Positions 15,537 to 24,924 are shown, counted from the first letter of the stretch. The stretch: 64,000 nucleotides of DNA from Alphaproteobacteria bacterium WMHbin7 (GCA_002753155.1 PDZW01000005.1:1-64000), one strand, 5' to 3'. Numbers and translations: made by a program. Notes: generated by a model from the letters alone, not told the origin.

Positions 15537-16094
15537 ATGGTCCAGGATCTGGAAGAACACGATGACGGCGGCGGGGAAGAAGAGGGCGGCGGCGCACCGG
15601 CAAAAAAGGGCGGTTCCAAGAAGCTGATCCTGTTCGTGGCCATTCCCCTGGTCCTCGTCATGGGTCTGGCGGCCGGAGCCTACTTTACCGGACTGGCCGA
15701 CCCTATTCTGGGTTTGGTGGGCATTGGCGGCAAGGAAGAGAAGCCGCCTGAAGGTGCTGCGGCGCCGGGCGGTGCCCAACCCGTGGTCCAGTCTGTTTTC
15801 TACGACCTGCCCGACATGCTGGTGAACCTGAATTCGCCGGGACGGCGTCAGAGTTACCTGAAAATTCGCGTCAGCCTGGAATTGTCCAATCCCATGGACC
15901 AGCCCCGCATCGAGCAGATGATGCCGCGCATTGTCGATAATTTTCAGGTCTATCTGCGCGAACTTAGGGTCGAGGATCTGCAAGGTGCCGCTGGCGTTTA
16001 CCGGCTGCGCGAGGAACTGTTAAGCCGGGTCAACGGGGCCGTGAAGCCTACCAAGGTCAATGACGTCCTCTTCAAGGAGATGCTGGTCCAGTAA
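15537..16094 (+). CDS. fliL: Flagellar basal-body-associated protein FliL
   Basis: Single-pass inner-membrane protein that surrounds or modulates the stator. A short acidic/Lys-rich cytoplasmic tail is followed by one membrane helix (KLILFVAIPLVLVMGLAAGAYF). The periplasmic stomatin-like FliL domain follows (LPDMLVNLNSPGRRQSYLKIRVSLEL onward, ending LFKEMLVQ). I choose ATG 15537, with GGGAG six bases upstream, over 15525. First gene of fliL-fliM-DUF6468-motE. Confidence 0.93.
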   Translation: MVQDLEEHDDGGGEEEGGGAPAKKGGSKKLILFVAIPLVLVMGLAAGAYFTGLADPILGLVGIGGKEEKPPEGAAAPGGAQPVVQSVFYDLPDMLVNLNSPGRRQSYLKIRVSLELSNPMDQPRIEQMMPRIVDNFQVYLRELRVEDLQGAAGVYRLREELLSRVNGAVKPTKVNDVLFKEMLVQ

Positions 16095-16111
16095 GCCGGA
16101 CCTGAACCCCC

Positions 16112-17299
16112 ATGGCAGAAGAAGAAGCGCGCACCGACAAGGATGAAGAAGCCCTGATGGCCGAATGGGCCGCCATGGCCGGTGACGACGATGGCGGTGG
16201 CGACAAGCCCGCAGAAGGAGGGGGCGAAGGCGACGCTGCAGCGGCTGCCGAATGGGAAGCCATGCTGGGCGATGATGCCGGTGGCGCAGAGGGTGGCGGC
16301 GGGCGCGAATCAACGCGCGTCCTTAACCAGGATGAAATCGACAGTCTTCTCGGTTTCGACGACGTTCACGAAACTTCCAATGAGAAATCGGGCATTCAGG
16401 CCATCCTGAACTCGGCGCTGGTCTCCTACGAGCGCCTGCCCATGCTGGAGGTGGTTTTCGACCGCCTGGTCCGCATGATGAGCACCAGCCTTCGCAACTT
16501 CACCTCTGACAACGTCGAAGTTTCTCTGGACAACATCGTCAGCATCCGATTCGGCGATTATCTGAATTCGATTCCGCTTCCCGCCATGCTGGCCGTGTTC
16601 AAGGCCGAGGAATGGGACAATTACGGCCTCTTGACCGTCGATTCGTCGCTGATCTATTCGATCGTCGACGTGTTGCTGGGTGGGCGGCGCGGTACGGCCG
16701 CCATGCGCATTGAGGGCCGCCCCTACACCACCATTGAGCGCAATCTGGTCGAGCGCATGGTCCATGTCGTCTTCTCGGACCTGTCCGCCGCCTTCGATCC
16801 GCTTTCCCCGGTCACCTTCCGCTTCGACCGCCTGGAGACCAACCCGCGCTTCGCCACCATCTCGCGCCCCTCGAACGCCGCCATCGTCGCCAAGCTGCGC
16901 ATCGACATGGAAGACCGCGGCGGGCGGCTTGAGTTGCTGATTCCCTATGCCACCCTGGAGCCGGTGCGCGAGCTTCTGCTTCAGATGTTCATGGGCGAGA
17001 AGTTCGGACGCGATTCGATCTGGGAAACCCACTTGGCAGAAGAGCTGTGGATGACCGACGTTGACCTGGACGCCGTTCTCGACGTTCAGACCATGCGCCT
17101 GCGCGAAGTCCTGAATTTAAGAATCGGCGACCGTATCATGCTGAATGCAACGCCAGACTCGCTGGTCAATCTCCATTGCGGCGATGTCGAGATGTTCTTT
17201 GGCCGCATGGGGCGCAAAAGCCATCATATGGCCATCCGTATCGAAGGCCGGGGCTCGGCTGCCGAGTCCGAGAAGAAAAAGGCCGGAGGAGGGTCGTAA
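16112..17299 (+). CDS. fliM: Flagellar motor switch protein FliM with N-terminal extension
   Basis: C-ring switch protein that binds CheY-P. The EIDALLG-type CheY-binding motif (LNQDEIDSLLG) lies at residues 71-81 instead of the extreme N-terminus. It follows a ~70-residue acidic Gly/Ala-rich extension containing two similar elements (MAEWAAMAGDDD and AAEWEAMLGDD). The remainder is a normal FliM: a central CheC-like domain and a C-terminal SpoA domain. Length is 395 aa against ~330 in enterics. It lies 17 bp after fliL. Confidence 0.95.
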   Translation: MAEEEARTDKDEEALMAEWAAMAGDDDGGGDKPAEGGGEGDAAAAAEWEAMLGDDAGGAEGGGGRESTRVLNQDEIDSLLGFDDVHETSNEKSGIQAILNSALVSYERLPMLEVVFDRLVRMMSTSLRNFTSDNVEVSLDNIVSIRFGDYLNSIPLPAMLAVFKAEEWDNYGLLTVDSSLIYSIVDVLLGGRRGTAAMRIEGRPYTTIERNLVERMVHVVFSDLSAAFDPLSPVTFRFDRLETNPRFATISRPSNAAIVAKLRIDMEDRGGRLELLIPYATLEPVRELLLQMFMGEKFGRDSIWETHLAEELWMTDVDLDAVLDVQTMRLREVLNLRIGDRIMLNATPDSLVNLHCGDVEMFFGRMGRKSHHMAIRIEGRGSAAESEKKKAGGGS

Positions 17300-17302
17300 A
17301 CC

Positions 17303-17938
17303 ATGGGCACACTAAGCATTGTCCTTGATCTGCTGCTCGTTCTCGTCCTGGGCGCCGTCCTCGCCTATGCGGTCATTCTGAACAAGCGGCTGACCCAATT
17401 GCGCGCCAATAAGGAAGAGTTGGCCCGCGTCATCAATTCCTTCAACGAAGCCACCCAGCGGGCGGAGGCCAGCATTCCCCGCCTGCGCAAGGCCGCCGAC
17501 GAGGTGAAGAACCAGTTGGAAGAGCGCATTGAAAAGGCCGTCAGCCTGAAGGACGACTTGGCCTTCATGATCGACCGGGGCGACAGCATGGCCAATCGGT
17601 TGGAAAGCTCGGTTCGCATGGCCAGGGGCGAGACCATGGGCGGCTCTTCCGCTTCCGCCGCCACCGCCCCCTCGCCCCGAATGCCCTCGCCCCCCAGGCC
17701 GATGACCGCTTCAAGGCCTGCCATGAGCACCCAGCCCACAGCGATGATGGCCCAGGCACCTGCGGCCATGGCCCGCCCGGCGCCGACTCGTGCGCCGCAA
17801 AGCCCGCCGCCCGCGCCAGCAACACCGCAGCGCAAGGAACCGCGCCTGGATGAGATTTTCCGCCTGTCCGAGGACGATATGGACGACCGCTCCGAAGCCG
17901 AACGAGCGCTCCTAAAAGCGCTGCAATCGGCAAGATAG
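17303..17938 (+). CDS. DUF6468-type flagellar-cluster membrane protein
   Basis: A 211-aa protein with one N-terminal membrane helix (SIVLDLLLVLVLGAVLAYAVIL). A coiled-coil stretch follows (about 28-105), then a Pro/Ala-rich linker and a short conserved acidic C-terminus (RLDEIFRLSEDDMDD). The overall shape fits the DUF6468 family found between fliM and motE in alphaproteobacterial flagellar clusters. It is tightly coupled (3 bp after fliM). Function is unknown; context suggests a motor or stator accessory role. Confidence 0.65.
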   Translation: MGTLSIVLDLLLVLVLGAVLAYAVILNKRLTQLRANKEELARVINSFNEATQRAEASIPRLRKAADEVKNQLEERIEKAVSLKDDLAFMIDRGDSMANRLESSVRMARGETMGGSSASAATAPSPRMPSPPRPMTASRPAMSTQPTAMMAQAPAAMARPAPTRAPQSPPPAPATPQRKEPRLDEIFRLSEDDMDDRSEAERALLKALQSAR

Positions 17939-17948
17939 GGAGCTATCC

Positions 17949-18683
17949 ATGAATGCCCTGCTCGAAAAAATCCGCCTCCTGCCCGTCCTTATCTTCGTGG
18001 GTGTTCTGCTTTTGACTGTGAAAGTGGGCGGGTTGATCGAAGGATTCTCCAAACCCAGCGTCGAAGTCAGCCTGGCCACCAAGGGCGAGGCACAACAGAC
18101 CAATCCGGTGCAGCCCAAACCCATCATGCTGGCTCAAGCCCCGACAGCACAGGCTCCGGCTGACCCCGCCCCCCCCGCGGCGGAAGCTCCCATCCTCACG
18201 CCCCCCCCCACCCAGGCCCTGTCCACGCCGGTTCCCAGCGGTGAGCCCGGCGCCTATACAGCCGCTGAACTGGAAGTATTACAAAAACTTTCAAAAAGGC
18301 GCGACGAGTTGGAAGCCAGGGCCAAGGAAATGCAGATGCGCGAAGACCTGGCCAAGGCCGCCGAGGCCCGACTGGCCAAGAAACTCGAGGAAATGAAGCA
18401 GGTGCAAAGCACCATCGAGGGCCTGCTGCGAAAGTATGACGACCAGGAAGACGTAAAAATGAAGAGCCTGGTCAAGATCTACGAATCGATGAAGCCCAAG
18501 GATGCAGCCAAAATCTTCGAGCAGCTCGATATGCCCATCCTTTTGGACGTCATTGAACGGATGAAGGAGCAGAAGGCGGCGGCCGTTCTGGCCGATATGA
18601 GCCCCCAGAAGGCCAAGGAAGTGACGGCCGAGATCGCGGACCGGCGCAAACTGCCCCGTCCGGGGGCTGGCTCGGGTGGCTGA
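17949..18683 (+). CDS. MotE-like flagellar protein
   Basis: A 244-aa protein with one N-terminal membrane segment (about 12-28), a Pro-rich periplasmic linker (to ~100) and a long coiled coil. The C-terminal MgtE-N/FliG-like helical domain reads SLVKIYESMKPKDAAKIFEQLDMPILLDVIERMKEQKAAAVLADM. This layout matches MotE, a chaperone for the periplasmic motility protein MotC in Sinorhizobium. No MotC is visible here, so its partner in this organism may differ. It is 10 bp downstream of the DUF6468 gene. Confidence 0.72.
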   Translation: MNALLEKIRLLPVLIFVGVLLLTVKVGGLIEGFSKPSVEVSLATKGEAQQTNPVQPKPIMLAQAPTAQAPADPAPPAAEAPILTPPPTQALSTPVPSGEPGAYTAAELEVLQKLSKRRDELEARAKEMQMREDLAKAAEARLAKKLEEMKQVQSTIEGLLRKYDDQEDVKMKSLVKIYESMKPKDAAKIFEQLDMPILLDVIERMKEQKAAAVLADMSPQKAKEVTAEIADRRKLPRPGAGSGG

Positions 18684-18808
18684 CCGGGCGTCTTTAATCC
18701 GTGAAAAATGCTTGCGCCTCTGACTAATAACACGTAATACCGTTACTGGTCCTTCCAGGGGAATTGGGGGGTAAATGAACCGATATCAGCATCCGATAGG
18801 AGCCAAGA

Positions 18809-19195
18809 ATGTCTGTCGATAAGAATATGAGGGTTCTCATCGTCGACGACTACAAGACGATGTTGCGCATCGTGCGCAACCTTCTTAAACAGCTTGGTTT
18901 CATGAATGTCGATGAAGCCACCGATGGCTCTATGGCCTTGCAGCTTCTGCGCAATGCCCAGTACGGCCTGGTTATTTCCGACTGGAACATGGAACCGATG
19001 ACCGGCCTGCAACTTCTCAAGGAAGTTCGCGCCGATCCCAAGCTGAAGGGCGTTCCCTTCATCATGGTGACGGCGGAAAGCAAGTCGGAAAACGTCATCG
19101 CCGCCAAGGAAGCGGGTGTGTCGAACTATATCGTCAAACCCTTCAACGCCGAGACGCTCAAGACCAAGATGTCCAGCGTTCTGGGCGACTTCTGA
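18809..19195 (+). CDS. cheY: Chemotaxis response regulator CheY
   Basis: A 128-aa single receiver domain that carries the phospho-signal to FliM. Visible residues are the acidic pair Asp13/Asp14, phospho-acceptor Asp58 (VISDWNMEPMTG), Thr88 (MVTAES) and Lys110 (YIVKPF). The ATG has an AGGAG-like site (gataGGAGccaag). The preceding 125 bp contain only a weak promoter-like pair. It is followed 31 bp later by cheZ, so phosphorylation and dephosphorylation are encoded together. Confidence 0.93.
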   Translation: MSVDKNMRVLIVDDYKTMLRIVRNLLKQLGFMNVDEATDGSMALQLLRNAQYGLVISDWNMEPMTGLQLLKEVRADPKLKGVPFIMVTAESKSENVIAAKEAGVSNYIVKPFNAETLKTKMSSVLGDF

Positions 19196-19226
19196 CGCGG
19201 TTTGAACCGCACCCAGGAGACGCTCC

Positions 19227-19892
19227 ATGTCGGGTAAAGCCGTTGACCGCGATCTCGAAAAGCGATTGGCCGAGATACGCGAATCCAGCGGCGGCACCGT
19301 TCGGGTGGATCAGATCGGCGAAGTCGTGCAATCCCTGCTGGATTCGCTCTCGGGCGACGTGACGGCAGCCGATCTGCGCGTCTATCAGGAGCTTGAGGGT
19401 CTGGCCGCCTATATCCGCGCCGCCAAGGCTGAGATAGCGCAGTTGCGTCCTCAGGAAATCAAGGAGCACTTCATCTCCTCGGCTTCCGATGAGCTGGACG
19501 CCATCGTCGAGGCCACAGAGGGGGCCACCAACGATATTCTGGACGCGGTCGAGGCCATAGAAAGCGTTGCCGCCGAGGCGCCTCCTGAAATCAATCAGAA
19601 GCTTACCGAGCTGACCACACGCCTCTACGAGGCCTGCAATTTCCAGGACATTACCGGCCAGCGCATTACCAAGGTGGTTCGGGCATTGAAGCATATCGAG
19701 GACAAGATCGAATCGCTGGTCAAGGCGCTGGGCGGCGAGGCGCATGAGCCCTCGGCTGCTTCAGACGGAAATCCGCCCGCTTTCTTCACCCATGGCGGCG
19801 AGGGCGAGCAGGAGCTTCTGAACGGGCCGCAAGTCGCCGGAAAAGCCAATAAGCAAGACGATATCGACGCCCTGTTTTCCAGCTTCGATTGA
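19227..19892 (+). CDS. cheZ: CheY-P phosphatase CheZ
   Basis: Dephosphorylates CheY-P. The catalytic motif NFQDITGQRITKVV is present with Asp141 and Gln145 in the positions of E. coli Asp143/Gln147. The C-terminal QDDIDALFSSFD resembles the CheY-binding tail of E. coli CheZ. A long four-helix-bundle region spans about 30-175. It sits directly behind cheY and 6 bp before the next gene. Confidence 0.9.
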   Translation: MSGKAVDRDLEKRLAEIRESSGGTVRVDQIGEVVQSLLDSLSGDVTAADLRVYQELEGLAAYIRAAKAEIAQLRPQEIKEHFISSASDELDAIVEATEGATNDILDAVEAIESVAAEAPPEINQKLTELTTRLYEACNFQDITGQRITKVVRALKHIEDKIESLVKALGGEAHEPSAASDGNPPAFFTHGGEGEQELLNGPQVAGKANKQDDIDALFSSFD

Positions 19893-19898
19893 GGCCCC

Positions 19899-22800
19899 AT
19901 GCCCGGGGCTGATCCGACCCCCATCCGACGTTTTGCCAGATATTTCTTTCTGGGCCTGCTGGTCTGTCTGACCAGCGCCCCCGCCAACCTTGCCCAAGCG
20001 GCCCAGGTGCGCGCCGCCAAACATGCAGATTACGCCCGCATCGTCTTCGATCAGGACGAAGCCGCAGCCTTCACGGCCCAGATTGAGGGCGGCAAGCTGG
20101 TGGTGCGCTTCGATCAGCCCTTTGCAGGCGATCCCAGGTCCGTGGTCTCGGCGCTGGAGGGCATCATCACCGAAGCCAGCCTGGGCCCCGGACGCAAGAG
20201 CGTCATTCTGACCCTTTCCGGCAAGGTTGATGTCAAAAGCTTTTCCCTGGGCACCTCGGCCGTGGTCGATCTCATTCCGGCCAAAGGCAGCCAGCAGGCC
20301 AATGCCTTTGCTCCCAAGCCCCCGTCAGCCGCTCCGGCTTCCAGCGCCAGATCCGGCGACACCATTCCGATTCGGGTAGGCGATCACGACGATTTCAGTC
20401 GGCTGGTCTTCGACTGGGCAAGTCCCGTGGCCTATGACGTCGCCAAGCAGGGCGAAGTCGTCACTGTCACCTTCAAGCGCCCCGCCCGTTTCGAAGATGG
20501 TCCGCTTAAGGCCAATCTGCCGCTCTTCATCAGCGGGGTTGAAACGGAAAGCTCCGCCAGCACTTCGACGGTAACCCTGTTCGCGCCGCAAAATGCCCGG
20601 ATACGCCATTTCACCAGCGGCCCCAAGGTGGTCGTCGATATCATAAGTGCGTCTGGCGCAAAGGCAGGGGCCGCCTCCTTGCCGCGTCCCGCCCCACCCA
20701 CGACAGCTGTGCGCCCGGCCCCCTTAAGCGATCGCGGCATTCCAACCGATCTGGCCGGTCTGTCAAAGCAAGCGACAACCCCGCCTGCCCCTCCTCCGGC
20801 CTCTCCCACGCCTCCCCCGGCCACATCGCCTGGACAGACGCCAGCCCCTCCCTTGCCCGCCACAACAGCGTCTGCACCGGATGCTGCAATCCCGCCCGGC
20901 CCCGGCGCACCAACGCCCACATCAGCACCGCCTGCAACAGCGACTTCGCCGACTCCGCCCGCCAGCCCTGAGGCGGCGCCCATGCAGCCCTCGGACCTGC
21001 CCTTCCCCGCGCAAGGAGACGAGGAAGACGATCTGTGGCCCGCTGAAACCGGCCCCGGCACCACGGCCAGCCTGTCCTTTACCTGGAATCAGCCCGCCGC
21101 CGCCGCAGTCTTTCGCCGTTCGGGCTATTTGTGGATCGTTTTCGACCGCTATCAGGAGGTCGATCTGCGTCTCTTGAAGCAGTTGGGCGCGGGGGTCGTG
21201 ACATCGGTCGAGCAGCTACCCTCAAAGTCGGTAACCGTTGTGCGCATCGTGACCCAGCCCGGCTACAACCCCTCGATACGGCGCGAAAATCTTTTGTGGA
21301 TCATGGACCTCTCGCGCCGCCCCTTAAAGCCCCTCAACCAGATCGAGGTGAAGCTGGAAGAACAAAGCGTCGTCGGCGCGCGCGCGCTGCTGAAGGTCAA
21401 CGAGGCAGGGTCGGTCATCCCCCTGGTCGATGCTGAGATCGGCGACCAGATATTCGTGATTCCAGTCATGCCGCTGGGAGCCGGCGTCCAGCCCGGGCGC
21501 GATCTTCCGGATATGACTCTGCTGGCCACGGCTCAGGGAATTGCCGTGGTCAAGAAAACGGACGGCGTCGATGTCCGCTCGACCCGCGATGGCGCCGAAA
21601 TCAGCCGCCAGCCCGGTGGGATTCGTTTCACCAAGGACGCCGACCGGCTGGCCCGCGCCTCGGGCGTTCCCACCGGACCGGCTGACCTGACCGCCATGAC
21701 CGTCGGCAAGTGGATGCTGGGCGATCCGGCCAAGTCCGACGAAACGATGCGCGATCTCCTGCAGACGGTCGGCCAGACATCACCGGAAGGACGCACCCAA
21801 CCGCGTCTGACACTCGCCCGCTTCCTGATTGCCAATGGCCTGGGGGCCGAAGCTTTGGGGGTTCTGCGCACCATCGCGGTAACCGATGCTCCCTTTGCCG
21901 AAACCGCCCCCTTCAAGGCGGCCAGGGGAGCCGCCAACGTCCTGGCCCACCGCTCGATCGAGGCCTTGGAAGACTTGCAAAGCCCCGCCTTGCAAGGAGC
22001 GCCCGAGGCGCGCTTCTGGCGTGCCCTGGCCGAAGCGGATCAAGCCAACAATCCCGGTCATTACAATGATGCCCTCAAGGAAGGCGGCGGCTTCCTGGCC
22101 AATTACAGCCCGGCCCTGCAACTGCGCCTGGGACTGCTGGCCGCCCTGGGGGCGGTTGATGCCGCCGACGACCTGACCGCAGGACGCCTGATGGATATGC
22201 TAAAGCCCCTGGTCCAGACGGGAACCGAAAAGGCCAGGCTGACCTTCATCGAGGGCCGCTTCGAGGAAATGACCGGCGCAACCGAGACGGCCCTGGTGAA
22301 ATACAGAGAGGCCGAAGCCAGCTCGGGGCGCTGGGAACGTTCACGCGCCGGAATCGCCCGCGTCGAACTAGAGTTGAAAGAGAACAAGATCACCCCGGCC
22401 CAGGCCATTCAGGAACTGGAGCGCCTCCGATTCGCCTGGCGCGGTGACGATTTCGAATACAATCTTCTGAAGCGGCTAGCCGAACTTTATTTCAAGGAAA
22501 AGGACTTCGGCAGCGGCCTTCGCACCCTAAAGCAGTTGGCCGCCAATTTCCGCGAAACCAAGGATATCGAATCGATAGCCGCGCAAATGAGCGACGTCTT
22601 CTCGAAGCTGTTCTTCGATGGCGAGGCCGACAAGCTGCCCCCCTTTACCGCCATCGCCCTCTTCGAGGAATTCAAGGAACTGACCCCCGTCGGCCCCAAG
22701 GGCGACGAAATGATTCGCAAGCTGGCAGACCGTCTGGCCACCATCGATCTTTTGGACCGCGCCTCCGACCTTTTGCGCCAGCAGGTCAGGTTCCGCCTGC

Positions 22801-23411
22801 AAGGCGAGGAAAAGGCCCGGGTCGGATTTAGAAACGGCATTCTTCTCATGCTGAATCGCAATCCCCAAGGTGCCATCGACGCCTTGGCCGAAAGCGAGGT
22901 TCCCGCCATTTCTGCCGACCTGGAACAAAAGAGGCGCTATTTGAAGGCGCGCTCGCTGGCCGAGTTGAACCGAGTCGAGGAGGCCATCGCCCTGATCGGC
23001 GAGGATAGCAACCGCGACGCCCTGCTTTTGAAGGCCGAAATCTACTGGGACAAGCAGAATTGGCCCGAGGTCGTCAACAGCTTCGAGGCCCTGGTGCCCA
23101 AACCGGAGCAGAGCCCGGCCAAGGGTGGCAAGCTTTCGGATCAGGAGGCCCGCTTCATCCTGAACAAGGCGGTGGCGCTGATTCTGGCCCATGACGACCG
23201 TGGACTGGCCCGTATCCGGCGCCATTTCCAGCCCTATATGGACGTAACACCCTATAGGGACGCCTTCACGCTGCTCACCTACGAGCCGGGAACCGAAGGA
23301 ATCTCCACGGAAATGGTGGCCGCAAAAATTAAGGAAGTTGAAAACTTTCAGACATTTATGTCGGGCTATCGGGAACGCTTGCGGGAAGAAAAATTGAGTG
23401 CTATAAACTGA
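19899..23411 (+). CDS. Very large exported repeat protein (beta-rich N-terminal repeats, Pro-rich linker, TPR-like C-terminus)
   Basis: A 1170-aa protein with a signal peptide or N-terminal anchor (about 12-36). The first ~430 residues hold three similar short beta-type segments (HADYARIVFDQ, HDDFSRLVFDW, TASLSFTWNQ...), reminiscent of AMIN-type modules. A Pro/Ala/Thr linker separates the second and third. Residues ~600-1150 are repeated helical pairs typical of tetratricopeptide-like solenoids. It is 6 bp after cheZ, so it is probably co-transcribed and motility related, perhaps an envelope scaffold. I do not recognise a named family. Confidence 0.6.
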   Translation: MPGADPTPIRRFARYFFLGLLVCLTSAPANLAQAAQVRAAKHADYARIVFDQDEAAAFTAQIEGGKLVVRFDQPFAGDPRSVVSALEGIITEASLGPGRKSVILTLSGKVDVKSFSLGTSAVVDLIPAKGSQQANAFAPKPPSAAPASSARSGDTIPIRVGDHDDFSRLVFDWASPVAYDVAKQGEVVTVTFKRPARFEDGPLKANLPLFISGVETESSASTSTVTLFAPQNARIRHFTSGPKVVVDIISASGAKAGAASLPRPAPPTTAVRPAPLSDRGIPTDLAGLSKQATTPPAPPPASPTPPPATSPGQTPAPPLPATTASAPDAAIPPGPGAPTPTSAPPATATSPTPPASPEAAPMQPSDLPFPAQGDEEDDLWPAETGPGTTASLSFTWNQPAAAAVFRRSGYLWIVFDRYQEVDLRLLKQLGAGVVTSVEQLPSKSVTVVRIVTQPGYNPSIRRENLLWIMDLSRRPLKPLNQIEVKLEEQSVVGARALLKVNEAGSVIPLVDAEIGDQIFVIPVMPLGAGVQPGRDLPDMTLLATAQGIAVVKKTDGVDVRSTRDGAEISRQPGGIRFTKDADRLARASGVPTGPADLTAMTVGKWMLGDPAKSDETMRDLLQTVGQTSPEGRTQPRLTLARFLIANGLGAEALGVLRTIAVTDAPFAETAPFKAARGAANVLAHRSIEALEDLQSPALQGAPEARFWRALAEADQANNPGHYNDALKEGGGFLANYSPALQLRLGLLAALGAVDAADDLTAGRLMDMLKPLVQTGTEKARLTFIEGRFEEMTGATETALVKYREAEASSGRWERSRAGIARVELELKENKITPAQAIQELERLRFAWRGDDFEYNLLKRLAELYFKEKDFGSGLRTLKQLAANFRETKDIESIAAQMSDVFSKLFFDGEADKLPPFTAIALFEEFKELTPVGPKGDEMIRKLADRLATIDLLDRASDLLRQQVRFRLQGEEKARVGFRNGILLMLNRNPQGAIDALAESEVPAISADLEQKRRYLKARSLAELNRVEEAIALIGEDSNRDALLLKAEIYWDKQNWPEVVNSFEALVPKPEQSPAKGGKLSDQEARFILNKAVALILAHDDRGLARIRRHFQPYMDVTPYRDAFTLLTYEPGTEGISTEMVAAKIKEVENFQTFMSGYRERLREEKLSAIN

Positions 23412-23563
23412 CCACGCTTACCGAATCAGCGGGCTTCCTATGTGTGGCTTGGGGTTCGGAATTTTTTTTGGCCTCGGCCAAAATAGTTGTTGCGAGAAGG
23501 CGGGGGATGCCTGATAAGCCCCCCTTTCTTCTTCTGGTCCATCTACTGGTTAGGAGTGGGGAG
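23412..23563 (+). promoter_or_regulatory. speD leader region with two hairpins
   Basis: The 152-bp region before speD contains TTTTGG-CCTCGG-CCAAAA (23463-23480) and GGGGG-N12-CCCCC (23502-23524). The latter is followed by TTTCTTCTT, which resembles an attenuator. No known riboswitch class is recognised. Polyamine-linked control is speculation. Confidence 0.35.
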
Positions 23564-24076
23564 ATGTCGAAAGTCGCCCTTGCCCGGCTGGGGATGAACT
23601 CGGAAGCCAATCCGAGGGAAACCCAAGGCACCGCTTACCATATGTCCTATCCTGAGTCGCATCAGGCCAAGGAATGTCATCTTTGGCCCGTCGTCGACAA
23701 CGGCAAGGATTATTACGTCGAAAAGAACGGCGTAAAATTCGCTGGAACCCATCTGATCATCGATCTGTGGGGCGCGACCAATCTCGACCAGCTTGAGCTG
23801 ACCGAGAACGCGCTTCGCGAATCGGCAGAGGTGGCCGGCGCCACGTTGCTGCATTGTCACCTTCACCATTTCTCGCCCAATGGCGGGATTTCGGGCGTTC
23901 TGGTGCTGGCGGAATCGCATATCAGCATCCATACATGGCCGGAACGCAATTACGCGGCACTTGATATTTTCATGTGCGGCGAATGCGATCCCTACATGTC
24001 GATTCCGGTGCTGAAGCGGGCCTTCCTGCCTGAACGCGTTGTCGTGAACGAGCAGAAGCGGGGCATCCTGGCGTGA
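23564..24076 (+). CDS. speD: S-adenosylmethionine decarboxylase proenzyme (prokaryotic, SpeD)
   Basis: Makes decarboxylated SAM, the aminopropyl donor for spermidine. The ESHISIHTWPE motif holds the Ser where the proenzyme self-cleaves to form its pyruvoyl group. HCHLHHFSPNGGISGV and MCGECDPYMS are also family signatures. The start at 23564 has AGGAG eight bases upstream; the track's start at 23444 lies in the leader. The stop overlaps the speE start, indicating translational coupling. Confidence 0.94.
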   Translation: MSKVALARLGMNSEANPRETQGTAYHMSYPESHQAKECHLWPVVDNGKDYYVEKNGVKFAGTHLIIDLWGATNLDQLELTENALRESAEVAGATLLHCHLHHFSPNGGISGVLVLAESHISIHTWPERNYAALDIFMCGECDPYMSIPVLKRAFLPERVVVNEQKRGILA

Positions 24077-24924
24077 GTGCCTGGATCGTCGAGAAGCTCT
24101 ACGAGAGTTGGCGTCAAACCTTCCTGGCTACGAAGACCTTCTTCGAGGCCAGGACGGAGCACCAGCATCTGGTCATCTTCGAAAACCCTCAGTTCGGACG
24201 CGTCATGGTCCTGGACAATGTGATCCAGGTCACCACCGGCGACGAATTCGTCTATCACGAGATGCTGACGCATGTTCCCATGTTGGCTCATGGCCATGCG
24301 ACAGAGATTCTGGTGGTGGGCGGCGGCGACGGCGGAATCTTGCGCGAGGTCTTAAAGCACAAGCAGGTGACCAAGGCCGTTCTGGTCGAGATCGACCAGG
24401 GTGTCGTCGATATGAGCATCGAGCATATGCCCTCGGTTTCGGCTGGGGCCTATGACGACAAGCGCGTCGAGGTGGTGATCCAGGATGGCGTCGAATACAT
24501 GGCCGAGGATGGACAGAAATTCGACATCATCATCATCGATTCCACCGACCCCGCCGGTCCCGGCGAAGTGCTGTTTACCGAATCCTTCTACAAGAACTGC
24601 GCCAAACGCTTGAAGCCGGGTGGCATCTTCACCTGCCAGAACGGCGTACCCTTCATGCAGGGCGATGAACTGACCGATACGCAGAACCGCCGTAAGCCGC
24701 ATTTCAAGGACGCAGCCTTCTATGTCGCCGCCGTGCCCACCTATGTCGGCGGCTTCATGGCGCTGGGCTGGGCAACGCAGGACCCCGCCTATCGCAAGCA
24801 GGGGGCCGAGGTAATTCATCAACGCTATAACGCCAATCCCTTCCCCACCCGCTATTGGACGCCAGACTTGCACGTAGCTAGCTTCGCGCTGCCGCGCTAC
24901 GTCCAGGACCTGATGGAGAAGTAA
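24073..24924 (+). CDS. speE: Spermidine synthase SpeE
   Basis: Transfers an aminopropyl group to putrescine. A GTG start overlaps the speD stop by four bases. The 283-aa sequence shows the Rossmann-type binding motif EILVVGGGDGGILREVLKH, the EYMAEDGQKFDIIIIDSTDPAGPG segment with its catalytic Asp, and QNGVPFMQGDEL. Together with speD it gives a two-gene route to spermidine. Confidence 0.95.
   Translation: MSAWIVEKLYESWRQTFLATKTFFEARTEHQHLVIFENPQFGRVMVLDNVIQVTTGDEFVYHEMLTHVPMLAHGHATEILVVGGGDGGILREVLKHKQVTKAVLVEIDQGVVDMSIEHMPSVSAGAYDDKRVEVVIQDGVEYMAEDGQKFDIIIIDSTDPAGPGEVLFTESFYKNCAKRLKPGGIFTCQNGVPFMQGDELTDTQNRRKPHFKDAAFYVAAVPTYVGGFMALGWATQDPAYRKQGAEVIHQRYNANPFPTRYWTPDLHVASFALPRYVQDLMEK

Noticed and set aside
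18684-18808. cheY promoter TTGCGC-17-TAATAC
   Set aside because: Both elements match the consensus poorly; not strong enough to list.
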